Source: Psychromicrobium lacuslunae (lineage in GTDB: Bacteria > Actinomycetota > Actinomycetes > Actinomycetales > Micrococcaceae). Taken from it: a stretch of DNA of 64,000 bases. The stretch lies in NCBI RefSeq assembly GCF_000950575.1, contig NZ_CP011005.1, positions 1,612,001-1,676,000 on the forward strand. The letters are read 5' to 3'. The position numbers and the translations under genes are program-made. A model generated the notes under the pieces. It was given only the letters and a program-made list of their open reading frames with translations, was not told the DNA's origin and did no database searches. Of the stretch, positions 23,658 through 32,492 are shown one piece after another. Numbering within the stretch: position 1 is the stretch's first letter; each line of letters begins with the position of its first letter.

Positions 23658-25061
23658 CTAGGCGACCGATCGCTTAGCTCTGCGTAGCGCGAAGGCCGCG
23701 AAGCCAAGCGCCAACAGCCAGACCACAGCAGCTTCTAGCAGGCCGGCAGTGAGGGTGACCGGGATCAGGCTGAGCATTACGACCAAAAGCAGATGCACCG
23801 CAAAGCACCAGATAAAGGCCTTCAGCGGCAGTTTGCCCACTTTGGTACGACGGTTCAGCCACCAGTACACCAGGCCCAAAAGGCTGAAGCCCCCGGCGTG
23901 CACTAGCGCGAGGGCGCCGAGATTATTGGCCAGCACCTGGGGCAGTGCAAAAAGCAACACCACGAGCAGCACTGCGGGCGTCAGATACGCCATCATGCTG
24001 GTTCGCTCGGTGATATAGGTGACATTGGTGGCCACCAGAAACAGCGCGTATCCCACCGAAGCCAAGGGCAGGATGGTGGCTACCGGGGTTAGCAGTTCAG
24101 GGTCTCGGCTAAGCACCGTCGCTCCCAGAACTGCTGCAGCCGAAGCCACCGCGCCGACCAGCAGACCAGCCAGCGCAGCTTCGGTGGCGACCTGACGGAG
24201 TCGAGTCGATGAGCCCTCCCCCACAGCCGACATCATCCGTGTGGACCAGGCATTATTGAGCGCGTTTAGCACCGTGAGCGGACCTAGCACGAAGATTAAA
24301 ACGGCCCCGTACCGCCCCGCAGAAACCTCCCCGGCCGTGGAAATCAGCAATAGCACCGCACCCTGGGTGAGCAACATGAGCGCTCCGGTATGCGGCAGCA
24401 GCGGAAGCGCCACGGCTGAGGTTTCCTTCAGCACCCCGGTAACTTTCCAGGGCAGCTTGGGTTTCACCAGCAAAACCGCCAAAACCGCGCTAGCAAGCAC
24501 CACAATGAGATAGCCACCCAAATAGTTGGCCGCACTCGGCCCAATCACCAGCAAGGCGAGCAGGCCAGCTAAGTTGGCCAGCACCGAGGAAACGATGCTG
24601 AGCAGTACAAACAACAGCGGACGGCCCTGTGCTCGCAGGATGGCCTGCGCTCCCAAAATGGTGCCAAGCAGGCCAAGGGAAATCATTGCCCAGACAAGTT
24701 CCCAAGAAATCCCGCTGCCCAGGCCGGAAATTATTAGCACCACAATCGCCAGCAAAACGCCGATCAGCAAACAGGCCAAGGCCAGAAAACCGTACATCCC
24801 CAGCGCCCGATCACGCCCATTAGCGGGATTAAACCAGCGCTGGGTAATTGCTAGTGGCAGCCCGGCCGAAAGCAAAACGATGACGATCTGAATTGTCGCT
24901 ACGGAACTGGAAATCAGCCCCCACTGCACACCGTCGACAGCCCTAATCGCGAATGGCTGGATCAAGATCAGGGCCAGGCCTTGCAGCAGTGAACCCAGCA
25001 GATAGAGCAAGGCCAATCGCGAGTCAGTCTGCTGTGCGGGACTTGCTGACACCTCGGTCAC
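23658..25061 (-). CDS. Second Wzx-like polysaccharide flippase
   Basis: This protein of about 467 residues has roughly 14 membrane segments and the MOP-flippase layout (LLGSLLQGLALILIQPFAIRAV, LSAGLPLAITQRWF, ILRAQGRPLLFVLLS, LLPHTGALMLLTQGA). It is strongly similar along its whole length to the flippase at 13911, indicating an old duplication within the cluster. I choose the GTG at 25061 because it lies 12 bases after the stop of the upstream GT2 gene; an upstream in-frame GTG at 25118 would overlap that gene by 46 bases. It probably serves a different lipid-linked unit from its paralogue. Confidence 0.83.
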   Translation of the reverse strand: MTEVSASPAQQTDSRLALLYLLGSLLQGLALILIQPFAIRAVDGVQWGLISSSVATIQIVIVLLSAGLPLAITQRWFNPANGRDRALGMYGFLALACLLIGVLLAIVVLIISGLGSGISWELVWAMISLGLLGTILGAQAILRAQGRPLLFVLLSIVSSVLANLAGLLALLVIGPSAANYLGGYLIVVLASAVLAVLLVKPKLPWKVTGVLKETSAVALPLLPHTGALMLLTQGAVLLLISTAGEVSAGRYGAVLIFVLGPLTVLNALNNAWSTRMMSAVGEGSSTRLRQVATEAALAGLLVGAVASAAAVLGATVLSRDPELLTPVATILPLASVGYALFLVATNVTYITERTSMMAYLTPAVLLVVLLFALPQVLANNLGALALVHAGGFSLLGLVYWWLNRRTKVGKLPLKAFIWCFAVHLLLVVMLSLIPVTLTAGLLEAAVVWLLALGFAAFALRRAKRSVA

Positions 25062-25072
25062 GCGGAAATCGC

Positions 25073-25969
25073 TTACGGCTTGAAGGCGTGTGCCACAAGT
25101 TTCTGCAAGCCGGGCCACATCCGCTTCTGTACAACCTTGGGCGCTAGCGTCAGCGCATGCAGGCGAGAGGACAGGTGTGCTTTGGCCGCACCAGCTGCAT
25201 CATTCCAGCCAAGTTTGCGGAAGTCGCGAACACATTCATCGAAGAACGCTCGCTCCTCGGCGAAACGACGACCGTCAAGCGCCCGCACCGAGGAATCCGA
25301 CTCACGGTGACGGCGGTACTGGAAGCACACGGTGTCAGCCACCATCATTTTTCCGCCATCCATGATGATGTCCATTGCCAGGGCGAGATCTTGCACCACA
25401 TCATACTGCTCACGGAAACTGTGCTTCTTCAGTGCCTCGGAACGCCAAGCGACCGAAGGGAAGTACAGCCAATCACCGGTGATCAAGCTCTTAGCGATCG
25501 GCTCTCCGGAAACCACCGCATCTGCACTGACTCCGACAGTCCGGTTACGTAGATACGCCTTGACCTTGTCACCCAGCGGGTTGTAAACCACGCCATTTTC
25601 ATCGATGACCTCGACGCCGGGTTGCACAATGTCGACCTCAGCGTTCTTGAAAGCACGACGGATGGTGGCGATGTAGTTAGGCAGCATGACGTCGTCAGCA
25701 CCCATAATGACCGCGTACTCGTGTTCCAGCAGCCCTAAGCACTTACGGTAGTTACCATTGGCGCCAAGGTTCTGCTCGTTGCGCAGGTAGCGAACTCGAT
25801 CGTCGCTTTCGGTCAGCCCAGCGAAGTAGGCGGGCAGCGAGTCATCGGGATAACCGTCATCAACAATGGTGAGCCGGAAGTCCCGATCCTCCTGAGTCAG
25901 GATCGAATCGACGGCTAGTTTCATCATGGCCACGTCCCCGTAGTAGGGCAGCATTACGTCAATGGTCAT
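25073..25969 (-). CDS. Family 2 glycosyltransferase
   Basis: The 298-residue enzyme has the GT-A opening MTIDVMLPYYGDVAMMKLAV, LTIVDDGYPDD, and EYAVIMGADDVMLPNY with the metal-binding Asp pair, then GDWLYFPSVAWR and a C-terminal alpha-rich part. It resembles rhamnosyl/galactosyl-transferases of surface polymers; donor and acceptor are unknown. Its ATG at 25969 overlaps the end of the DUF2304 gene by 11 bases and follows AGGAAAGAAAAT. A longer frame to 26104 exists but lacks family sequence. No C-terminal membrane helix is seen. Confidence 0.83.
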   Translation of the reverse strand: MTIDVMLPYYGDVAMMKLAVDSILTQEDRDFRLTIVDDGYPDDSLPAYFAGLTESDDRVRYLRNEQNLGANGNYRKCLGLLEHEYAVIMGADDVMLPNYIATIRRAFKNAEVDIVQPGVEVIDENGVVYNPLGDKVKAYLRNRTVGVSADAVVSGEPIAKSLITGDWLYFPSVAWRSEALKKHSFREQYDVVQDLALAMDIIMDGGKMMVADTVCFQYRRHRESDSSVRALDGRRFAEERAFFDECVRDFRKLGWNDAAGAAKAHLSSRLHALTLAPKVVQKRMWPGLQKLVAHAFKP

Positions 25970-26375
25970 TATTTTCTTTCCTGGGTAAATGTTCCGGCGC
26001 CGCCGGGTATTGAGGGTCTTCATTGCTGACCTTCTCGGCTGAGGCCGCTCGTTCCACCATAGCGCGTAGAATAGCGACTTCCTCAGCGAGCGTTCTGGTC
26101 TCATCCTCGAGAATGGTCAGTTCCCGGGACACATGCAGACTCACACCGAGCAAAAGCACAATGGAGAGTGCGAAGAGTAAATTGGCTGGCACCACTACGC
26201 CAAGCAGTCGCGCAGACCATTCCAGCAGACTCGGGAAAAGCCCGAGAACGGTCATCACCACGCCGACGATGATCCAGAGCACCGCATACTTCTCGCGAAG
26301 CTTACCGGTGCGCAAAAGCCAAAGAATCGCGATGATCATCGCAATGGAGATCACCAGTGAGAAGGCGACGCTCAT
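25959..26375 (-). CDS. DUF2304 family small membrane protein
   Basis: The 138-residue protein has three hydrophobic segments (residues about 3-20, 31-50, 60-80) followed by a long charged helix (RELTILEDETRTLAEEVAILRAMV, probably coiled-coil). It is the paralogue of the protein at 12788. The ATG at 26375 overlaps the stop of the GT2 gene (ATGA), again pairing DUF2304 with a DPM-like GT2. A role as membrane partner of that enzyme is inferred from repeated pairing. Confidence 0.8.
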   Translation of the reverse strand: MSVAFSLVISIAMIIAILWLLRTGKLREKYAVLWIIVGVVMTVLGLFPSLLEWSARLLGVVVPANLLFALSIVLLLGVSLHVSRELTILEDETRTLAEEVAILRAMVERAASAEKVSNEDPQYPAAPEHLPRKENNDH

Positions 26376-27148
26376 CCCTGTGCTCCTCCTAGCCTGTCTG
26401 TTTCTTGCTCGTGCACCGAGACCGCCCTTGGATCTTGTTTGATCCTTCGCCTAGCCAGTGCAAAAGCAAGCACCAGACCAGAACGACCGAGGTAGATGGT
26501 GGATTTCAATGGGCTGGTGCTAGGTGTGCCAGCCTGGCGAACTTTCATCTCCACTGGTACCTGGACAACACGGCATCCTGACTTGACTGCCACGATCAGC
26601 GAGTCAATGGTGTCCCCCAGATACTCGGTGGGGAAGTGTTCAATATATTGCCGGATGGCTTTTTCATTGGCAGCCCGGAAACCCGAGGTGACATCGGTGA
26701 GCTTGACTCGAGCCACACCGGAAATCACCCTTGCTAACACCGACATTGCCCATTTACGGGGTCCGCGCACACTGTAGCTACCACGTCCGGCAAACCTCGC
26801 ACCGATCGAAATGTCAGCTTGTTGTAAACCGGCTAGTACGCGATCAATGTCCAGCGGATCGTGCTGGCCGTCTGAGTCAACTTGAATCACTGTGTTGTAG
26901 CCATGCCGGAGCGCGTACTTGAAACCAGTACGCATGGCTCCCCCGACACCGAGGTTAAAGGGAAGCGTAATCACTTCTGCGCCCGCTTCCCGAGCGACCG
27001 CTGCGGTGTCATCTTTGGAACCGTCATCGACCACCAGAATCGAATACGGAACGACTTGATTGACGCTCCGAATCGTGTCGCCGATCACTTCCGACTCATT
27101 CCAAGCGGGCATGATGATCAGCACGCGGGGGGTTATGGAAGCGGTCAC
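26372..27148 (-). CDS. DPM-like family 2 glycosyltransferase
   Basis: This enzyme of about 258 residues shows VLIIMPAWNESEVIGDTIRS, ILVVDDGSKDDT, LPFNLGVGGAMRTGFKYAL and the DxD-type VIQVDSDGQHDP, then DVTSGFRAANEKA. This is the pattern of polyprenyl-phosphate hexose synthases and related GT2 enzymes. No transmembrane tail is present; the DUF2304 gene follows with an ATGA overlap. Start is uncertain: GTG at 27148 or TTG at 27157, neither with a good ribosome site. It is divergent from the DUF6541 gene at 27275. Confidence 0.83.
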   Translation of the reverse strand: MTASITPRVLIIMPAWNESEVIGDTIRSVNQVVPYSILVVDDGSKDDTAAVAREAGAEVITLPFNLGVGGAMRTGFKYALRHGYNTVIQVDSDGQHDPLDIDRVLAGLQQADISIGARFAGRGSYSVRGPRKWAMSVLARVISGVARVKLTDVTSGFRAANEKAIRQYIEHFPTEYLGDTIDSLIVAVKSGCRVVQVPVEMKVRQAGTPSTSPLKSTIYLGRSGLVLAFALARRRIKQDPRAVSVHEQETDRLGGAQG

Positions 27149-27274
27149 AACAGACAACTATATCAAGGAGATAACGGCATTCCGGAGGACGCCACGGCAT
27201 CATCATGGTCGGATCGGACTACTTGAGGCGGCATAATTAGAGGGTTAGCGTCAGACCCTGAGGAGCTCCTACCT

Positions 27275-29332
27275 ATGACCTGGTTGTCAACCATACCTAC
27301 TTTTGTGGTGACTATGATTGTCTTCTTCGGCCCGGGCCTGGCTATTTTGGCAGCCGCCGGAGTTCGTCGACTCAACCTGGTTTCGCTGGCTGCACCGGTG
27401 TCGTTCAGCTTGGCCTCGGTTTTGGCGGTTATCCTCGACAAAGTACATCTACCGTTCAATCCAATCCTCTACTACCTCGCAACAGTAATTGTCGCGGCAA
27501 TAGTTTTTCTGATCAGAAAGCTGCTGCTACGTAGGTCAGGAGCGGCTGATTCGAGCGGTTTCGGGGTGCTCGCCTCCAACGGCCCGATTCCCCTAGGGCC
27601 GGGTCGGCCACGCTGGCTTTCCCCAGTACTTATCGCGACGGCTACTATCATTCCGGCCGCTATTGTGAGCTACCGCTACCTCAAAGGCTTCGGCGGCCCC
27701 AATAACTTCTCGCAGACTTTTGATAACGTCTACCATCTCAACGCGATCAGATTCATCGCAGACACCCATAACGGCTCCTCGCTAACCATTGGCAATATGA
27801 CCGACACCTCGGCGGGTTTCTATCCGGCGGCCATGCACGACATGATGGCTTTGGTACTGATGCAGAGCAATTCAACGGTAATGGCGGTGGCCAACGTTGG
27901 CACCATCATCATCGGCGCAGTTATTTGGCCGTTGGGTTGCCTATTCCTGATCACCAGAATCATCGGTAATCGACCGGTGGCGATTTTATGTGCAGGCGTT
28001 TTCTCTGCAGCTTCCAGCGGCTTCCCCTATTTGATGGTTGGTTTCGGCATTCTTTACCCGAACCACACAGCGATAGCCTTGCTTCCTGCAGCGCTCGGCT
28101 TAGCCATAGATTTCCTCGGCATGAGCAAAGAAAAATCTTCCTCGTTCTGGCCGGGCCTACTATTTTTGATCGCGGTGATTCCGGGCCTTGCCCTCGCCCA
28201 TACCAGCGTCATCGTGGCTTTGTTTGGCTTTGCCGCACCGGTGGTGATTGCCCGCCTGATTCGGAGTATTTTGGACGCCCGAAGCGGAGTGGCAGGAAAA
28301 CGCCATCTGTTGTTCTGGTTTATTTTCACGGTGGGCTATTTCTTGGTCACCGCGCTGGTCTGGATCTATGTCCGTCCGGGCCTAGATACCGCCCCGTGGA
28401 CTCCTATCCAGACCAATGCCCGCGCCATCGGCGAGATACTCTCCAGCGCTCCGATGGCAACGACAGCCTCCTGGGTGCTACTGACAATGACGCTGATCGG
28501 GCTGTACGTGATTGTCAGGAACTTCAAGCAATACTGGTGGGTATTGGCAATTTATGTCTTCGGCGGAGCGCTGTACTTGATTGTCTCTGCTTGGCCGGTT
28601 GGCAATTTCAGAACCTTCTGGACCGGAGCTTGGTACAACGACACATTCCGGCTCGCGGCGCTGCTGCCCACCGTCACTCTTCCCGTCGTGGTCATTGGAG
28701 CCGAATGGATCTTCCGGCGGATCAGTGCATCGATCACTTCGCTGCGTGATCGTGGCCTGCATGAGCCCGGTTTGCTGGCCCCCGCACTCCGTCCAATCGC
28801 TAAACGACTGCCTGCCTATTCGGCGATTGCGGTGATGATGGTACTGATCCTGGGCTCCGGCGCGGCTGCCCAGGGAGGCACACTGTCCAATGTGCAGAAT
28901 CGGATCGGTCTCATCTTCCAAACCACCCCAACATCGGCCTTGATTACCAGCGATGAACTGACAATCCTCAATTCAGTTGCCGCTATTGTGCCGACTTCTG
29001 ATGTGGTGGTTTCCAATCCTCGCACCGGTGGCTCGTTGGTCTATGCGATCGCGAATCGTCAGCCGCTCACTCCGCACATTTTCGGTATTCGCTCCCCCGA
29101 TGAACAGTTGCTCCTCGATCACTGGGATGAAGCCGCTTACAATAAGTCCGTTTGCCCGGTGATCACCAAGCTCAAAGCCTACTGGGCACTCGACTTCGGC
29201 GACTCAGAAATCGTTCCAGGTCCGCAAACCTTCATCGGCCTGCGGGATCTAATGGACAAAAGCGCTCCGGGAATGCAGTTAGTCAAAGAAGTGGGTACTG
29301 CCCGGCTCTATAAAGTTACTGCCTGCGGGTAA
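27275..29332 (+). CDS. DUF6541 family multi-pass membrane protein
   Basis: The 685-residue protein has about 13 membrane helices and an extracytoplasmic C-terminal domain (after residue 560). Features are FSQTFDNVYHLNAIRFI, FYPAAMHDMM and WYNDTFRLAALLPT, all shared with the paralogue at 35830. The early acidic loop, His/Asp-rich first loop and helix count resemble GT-C glycosyltransferases that use polyprenyl-phosphate sugars; the family itself is uncharacterised as far as I know. The ATG is preceded by GAGGAGCTCCT, a palindrome containing the ribosome site. It is followed seven bases later by the GH2 gene. Confidence 0.82.
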   Translation: MTWLSTIPTFVVTMIVFFGPGLAILAAAGVRRLNLVSLAAPVSFSLASVLAVILDKVHLPFNPILYYLATVIVAAIVFLIRKLLLRRSGAADSSGFGVLASNGPIPLGPGRPRWLSPVLIATATIIPAAIVSYRYLKGFGGPNNFSQTFDNVYHLNAIRFIADTHNGSSLTIGNMTDTSAGFYPAAMHDMMALVLMQSNSTVMAVANVGTIIIGAVIWPLGCLFLITRIIGNRPVAILCAGVFSAASSGFPYLMVGFGILYPNHTAIALLPAALGLAIDFLGMSKEKSSSFWPGLLFLIAVIPGLALAHTSVIVALFGFAAPVVIARLIRSILDARSGVAGKRHLLFWFIFTVGYFLVTALVWIYVRPGLDTAPWTPIQTNARAIGEILSSAPMATTASWVLLTMTLIGLYVIVRNFKQYWWVLAIYVFGGALYLIVSAWPVGNFRTFWTGAWYNDTFRLAALLPTVTLPVVVIGAEWIFRRISASITSLRDRGLHEPGLLAPALRPIAKRLPAYSAIAVMMVLILGSGAAAQGGTLSNVQNRIGLIFQTTPTSALITSDELTILNSVAAIVPTSDVVVSNPRTGGSLVYAIANRQPLTPHIFGIRSPDEQLLLDHWDEAAYNKSVCPVITKLKAYWALDFGDSEIVPGPQTFIGLRDLMDKSAPGMQLVKEVGTARLYKVTACG

Positions 29333-29339
29333 TTGACTG

Positions 29340-32300
29340 ATGTCTCGTTGGCTTGCCCGGAAGAAGGCCATCTCAATGCAGATGGCTCATCACCCGCGTC
29401 GTAACAAGGGCCTGCCCCGTTTCGACGGCGTTCATTTACTGACGTTTGGTCTGCTTACTGCGCTGATCTTAGCTGCTCTGCCGCTCCCCGCTGCCGGCCA
29501 ATCGCAAGCCTCATCTGTCACCAAGACACCGGCCGCTTCAGCAGACTCACTGGCCACCGCCTCGGGATTGCAATTGAGCACCGAAGCGGATTCCGCCCAA
29601 GTGTTCCTCGGTGTACCCAATTTGAATTTTCCCACCACTGCTGGTGTCTTTGACGCCCTCGGAGAGAACCGCAGCACGCTCTCGATTGCGGGCAGCTTTA
29701 CGCCGAAGTATTCGGAGACGTACACCTTTTCTCTGCTGGCCATGCAAAACACCGAGGACGAAGTGACGATTAAGGGCGTCACCATCAAACCAGGCCAGCC
29801 AACCGTGGTCGCCGACTTGACCGCTGGCCAAGCAGTGCCACTCACCGCCAAGATCAGCAAAACCACTGCTAATAATGGCAAGGCCCGGTTTGTATTGCAG
29901 TTTGCAAGCAGTAGTCAGCCGTTGAGCACCGTACCTAATTCTGCCTTTCACTATCCAAAAGATGCCCCGCCCCGGACCTTGCTCTCCGAAGATGGCGGGA
30001 CGATCTGGCAGCGTTTCACAGCTGGCAGCGCAGTTCCCTCGGCGAACGAGGTCAGGATCATTGCCGGCAACGATAAAGTCAGGCCAATCCGCGTCACTGC
30101 GGTTAGTCCTGAGCCGCAACACCCGGACATTCTCAAGATTTCACTTGATGGCAAGTTAAATCATCGAACATCGCTATCTGTGTCGATCCAATCTGGGCAA
30201 GCCATCCCCAGCCAATCGACTCTGTTGGGCGATGCCAGCGCAGCGATGTACACGCCCGACGGCGAAAAACTCGCGGCTGCCGATGAGCAGCAATTAGCAG
30301 GCCCGCAACAGCCTTACCGAGATGTTTATCCACGACCACAGTTGGAACGTGAGAAATGGCAGAACCTGAACGGAATCTGGGAATTCCAGGCCACTGGAAG
30401 GGATGCACCGGTTCCCAGCGGCAGTAAACTGCGTCAGAACATTGTGGTGCCTTACCCAATGGAGTCAGCGCTCTCCCGGGTCACTGAGCATTTCGACTAC
30501 TCTTTATATCGACGTACTTTCACTGTCGATCCCGGTTGGCAGATTGGTAGTAATAACCGCTACTTGATCAACTTCGGTGCGGTTGACTATGCCAGCTGGG
30601 TCTACATCAATGGTCATCAAATCCCCCTCTCGCAAACCTTCACTAAAAGCGGTGAAGTGATGCCTGACACCTCTGCCCTGCACTCCGGCAAACCGAACAA
30701 TGTCGGCGGATATGTGGGATTCAGTATTGATGCGACTGACTATTTGCGTCCCGAAGGGCCGCAAGAAATAGTGCTCAAGGTCGAAGATTCCACCGCTAAG
30801 GAACAGCAGTCAGTAGGAAAACAGGCGACCGCTTCTAACGGCATTTTCTATACTTCTGTCTCCGGAATCTGGCAAACCGTCTGGGCAGAGCCAAGGCCGA
30901 GCCGTGGCATCCAGAATCTTGCTCTTTCACCGGAACTCGCCTTTGACGCTTCGGGTAAGTTGATTAGCTCGGCGCTTCGACTGAAGGCGTCAAGCTCCGA
31001 GACCACCGAATCAATAACTATCCGGCTGAAGGACCAATTAGGCAATCTGCTGCTGGAGACCAAGGGTAAAACTAATCAGGACCTCTTCATCACGGTGAAA
31101 GACCCGATACTTTGGACGCCCTCTAATCCGCTGCTTTATCGGGTGGAAGTTTCCTCTGGAACAGATAACGTGGCCTCCCCCATTGCACTGCGTAAAGTCG
31201 AAGTGAGCCCTACCGCTTCGGGCCCGCCCCGGATTCTGCTAAATGGCAAAGCGACCTTCCTCAACGCCACCTTGAGCCAAGGCTACTGGCCGGATGGTTT
31301 GTATACCCCGGCAAGCCCGCAGACCTTATCCGATGATCTAGAAACCATAAAAGAGCTGGGTTTCAACGCCTTGCGCGAGCATGTGAAGGTTGAATCAGAC
31401 CTGTGGTACCACTACGCGGACCAGCTCGGTCTGCTGGTTATCCAAGATTTCCCAGCCTCCTACAGCAAAGGACTGAGCGGTCTCCCTCAGCAGCGTTTCC
31501 TGGCTGAAGCCGAACGAATCGTCAAGGACCTGAGTAACTTCGGCTCGATTGTTGGCTGGTCATTGTTCAATGAGGGCTGGTCGACCCCGTCGAATGCCGA
31601 GGTCGCTGACATCGCCCAACAAGTCGGTCGCTGGGATCCCAGCAGATTGCTACTCCCCCATTCAGGGCAGAATATCGACAAGGGCCGGATTGATCTGGGC
31701 GTAGTCGGCGGCCAACACCCCGCCGGATCGGGTCAGATCTTCGACGAGCACCGTTATCCCGGGCCCTTTTTAGGCAAGCCCGCCGCCAATGACCCGAGAG
31801 CCTATATCGATGGGGAACACGGCGGTATTAATGACTACTCAGCAGGTAATGGCTGGACCGAAAAGTTCGTTCAGTACCTGCCGGCCGAAGGCAGCCTACT
31901 CAATGCTTTCCTGGCCAATAATCAGAAGCTGATTGACTACAACAGCTCCACCTGTACGATGTCTGGCAGCGTCTATACGCAGATTAGCGACGTCGAGCGT
32001 GAAGTAAACGGCCTAATGAGTTATGACCGGAAGACTCTCAAAGTCGATGCGGCCAAGGTACGAAGCTCTAACCAGACTCTGTTGAAGGCCTGCGATCAGA
32101 CTTTTAGAGCAGCGACGAATTCAGTCTCGCTCTCGCAGGACTCAGCAAAAACGGGCGATAAATTGGTGATTAGCGCCGGCGGGTTCCAGCCCGGCGAGTA
32201 CCTGGTTTTCACCGTTTACGGCGAGCAGCTTTCGATCCCACTCGGTGCGGTCAAGGTCGCGGCCGACGGTTCGGCCAAGTTGACCACCACTGTTCCGGCT

Positions 32301-32492
32301 GGCCTGCAAGCAGGCGGCAACCAGCTCAGAGTGACTGCCCAAGAATCTGGCAGCGTCGTGATTGCTAGCTTGCAGGGCGCTGCTTCGCAGGGTGCTGCGC
32401 TCTGGCCTATTCTGGGCGGTCTCGCCGCGCTACTGCTGGTTGTGGCTGCGGGACTCTGGTGGATCCTGAGGCGTAGAAAACGACAGGTTTAG
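29340..32492 (+). CDS. Membrane-anchored glycoside hydrolase family 2 protein
   Basis: This 1050-residue protein has a late N-terminal signal sequence (residues about 31-53), a beta-rich PA14-like region (about 85-205), then GH2 domains: sugar-binding (about 340-515), immunoglobulin-like, and TIM barrel. Catalytic residues are probably Glu745 in SLFNEGWS (acid/base) and Glu826 in IDGEHGGIND (nucleophile). The end is one membrane helix (about 1018-1042) and a basic tail RRRKRQV, so it stays on the outer face of the membrane. It starts seven bases after the DUF6541 gene. GH2 members act on galactosides, glucuronides or mannosides; a role in trimming the exported glycan is inferred. Its TAG overlaps the stop of the convergent acyltransferase. 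Confidence 0.85.
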   Translation: MSRWLARKKAISMQMAHHPRRNKGLPRFDGVHLLTFGLLTALILAALPLPAAGQSQASSVTKTPAASADSLATASGLQLSTEADSAQVFLGVPNLNFPTTAGVFDALGENRSTLSIAGSFTPKYSETYTFSLLAMQNTEDEVTIKGVTIKPGQPTVVADLTAGQAVPLTAKISKTTANNGKARFVLQFASSSQPLSTVPNSAFHYPKDAPPRTLLSEDGGTIWQRFTAGSAVPSANEVRIIAGNDKVRPIRVTAVSPEPQHPDILKISLDGKLNHRTSLSVSIQSGQAIPSQSTLLGDASAAMYTPDGEKLAAADEQQLAGPQQPYRDVYPRPQLEREKWQNLNGIWEFQATGRDAPVPSGSKLRQNIVVPYPMESALSRVTEHFDYSLYRRTFTVDPGWQIGSNNRYLINFGAVDYASWVYINGHQIPLSQTFTKSGEVMPDTSALHSGKPNNVGGYVGFSIDATDYLRPEGPQEIVLKVEDSTAKEQQSVGKQATASNGIFYTSVSGIWQTVWAEPRPSRGIQNLALSPELAFDASGKLISSALRLKASSSETTESITIRLKDQLGNLLLETKGKTNQDLFITVKDPILWTPSNPLLYRVEVSSGTDNVASPIALRKVEVSPTASGPPRILLNGKATFLNATLSQGYWPDGLYTPASPQTLSDDLETIKELGFNALREHVKVESDLWYHYADQLGLLVIQDFPASYSKGLSGLPQQRFLAEAERIVKDLSNFGSIVGWSLFNEGWSTPSNAEVADIAQQVGRWDPSRLLLPHSGQNIDKGRIDLGVVGGQHPAGSGQIFDEHRYPGPFLGKPAANDPRAYIDGEHGGINDYSAGNGWTEKFVQYLPAEGSLLNAFLANNQKLIDYNSSTCTMSGSVYTQISDVEREVNGLMSYDRKTLKVDAAKVRSSNQTLLKACDQTFRAATNSVSLSQDSAKTGDKLVISAGGFQPGEYLVFTVYGEQLSIPLGAVKVAADGSAKLTTTVPAGLQAGGNQLRVTAQESGSVVIASLQGAASQGAALWPILGGLAALLLVVAAGLWWILRRRKRQV

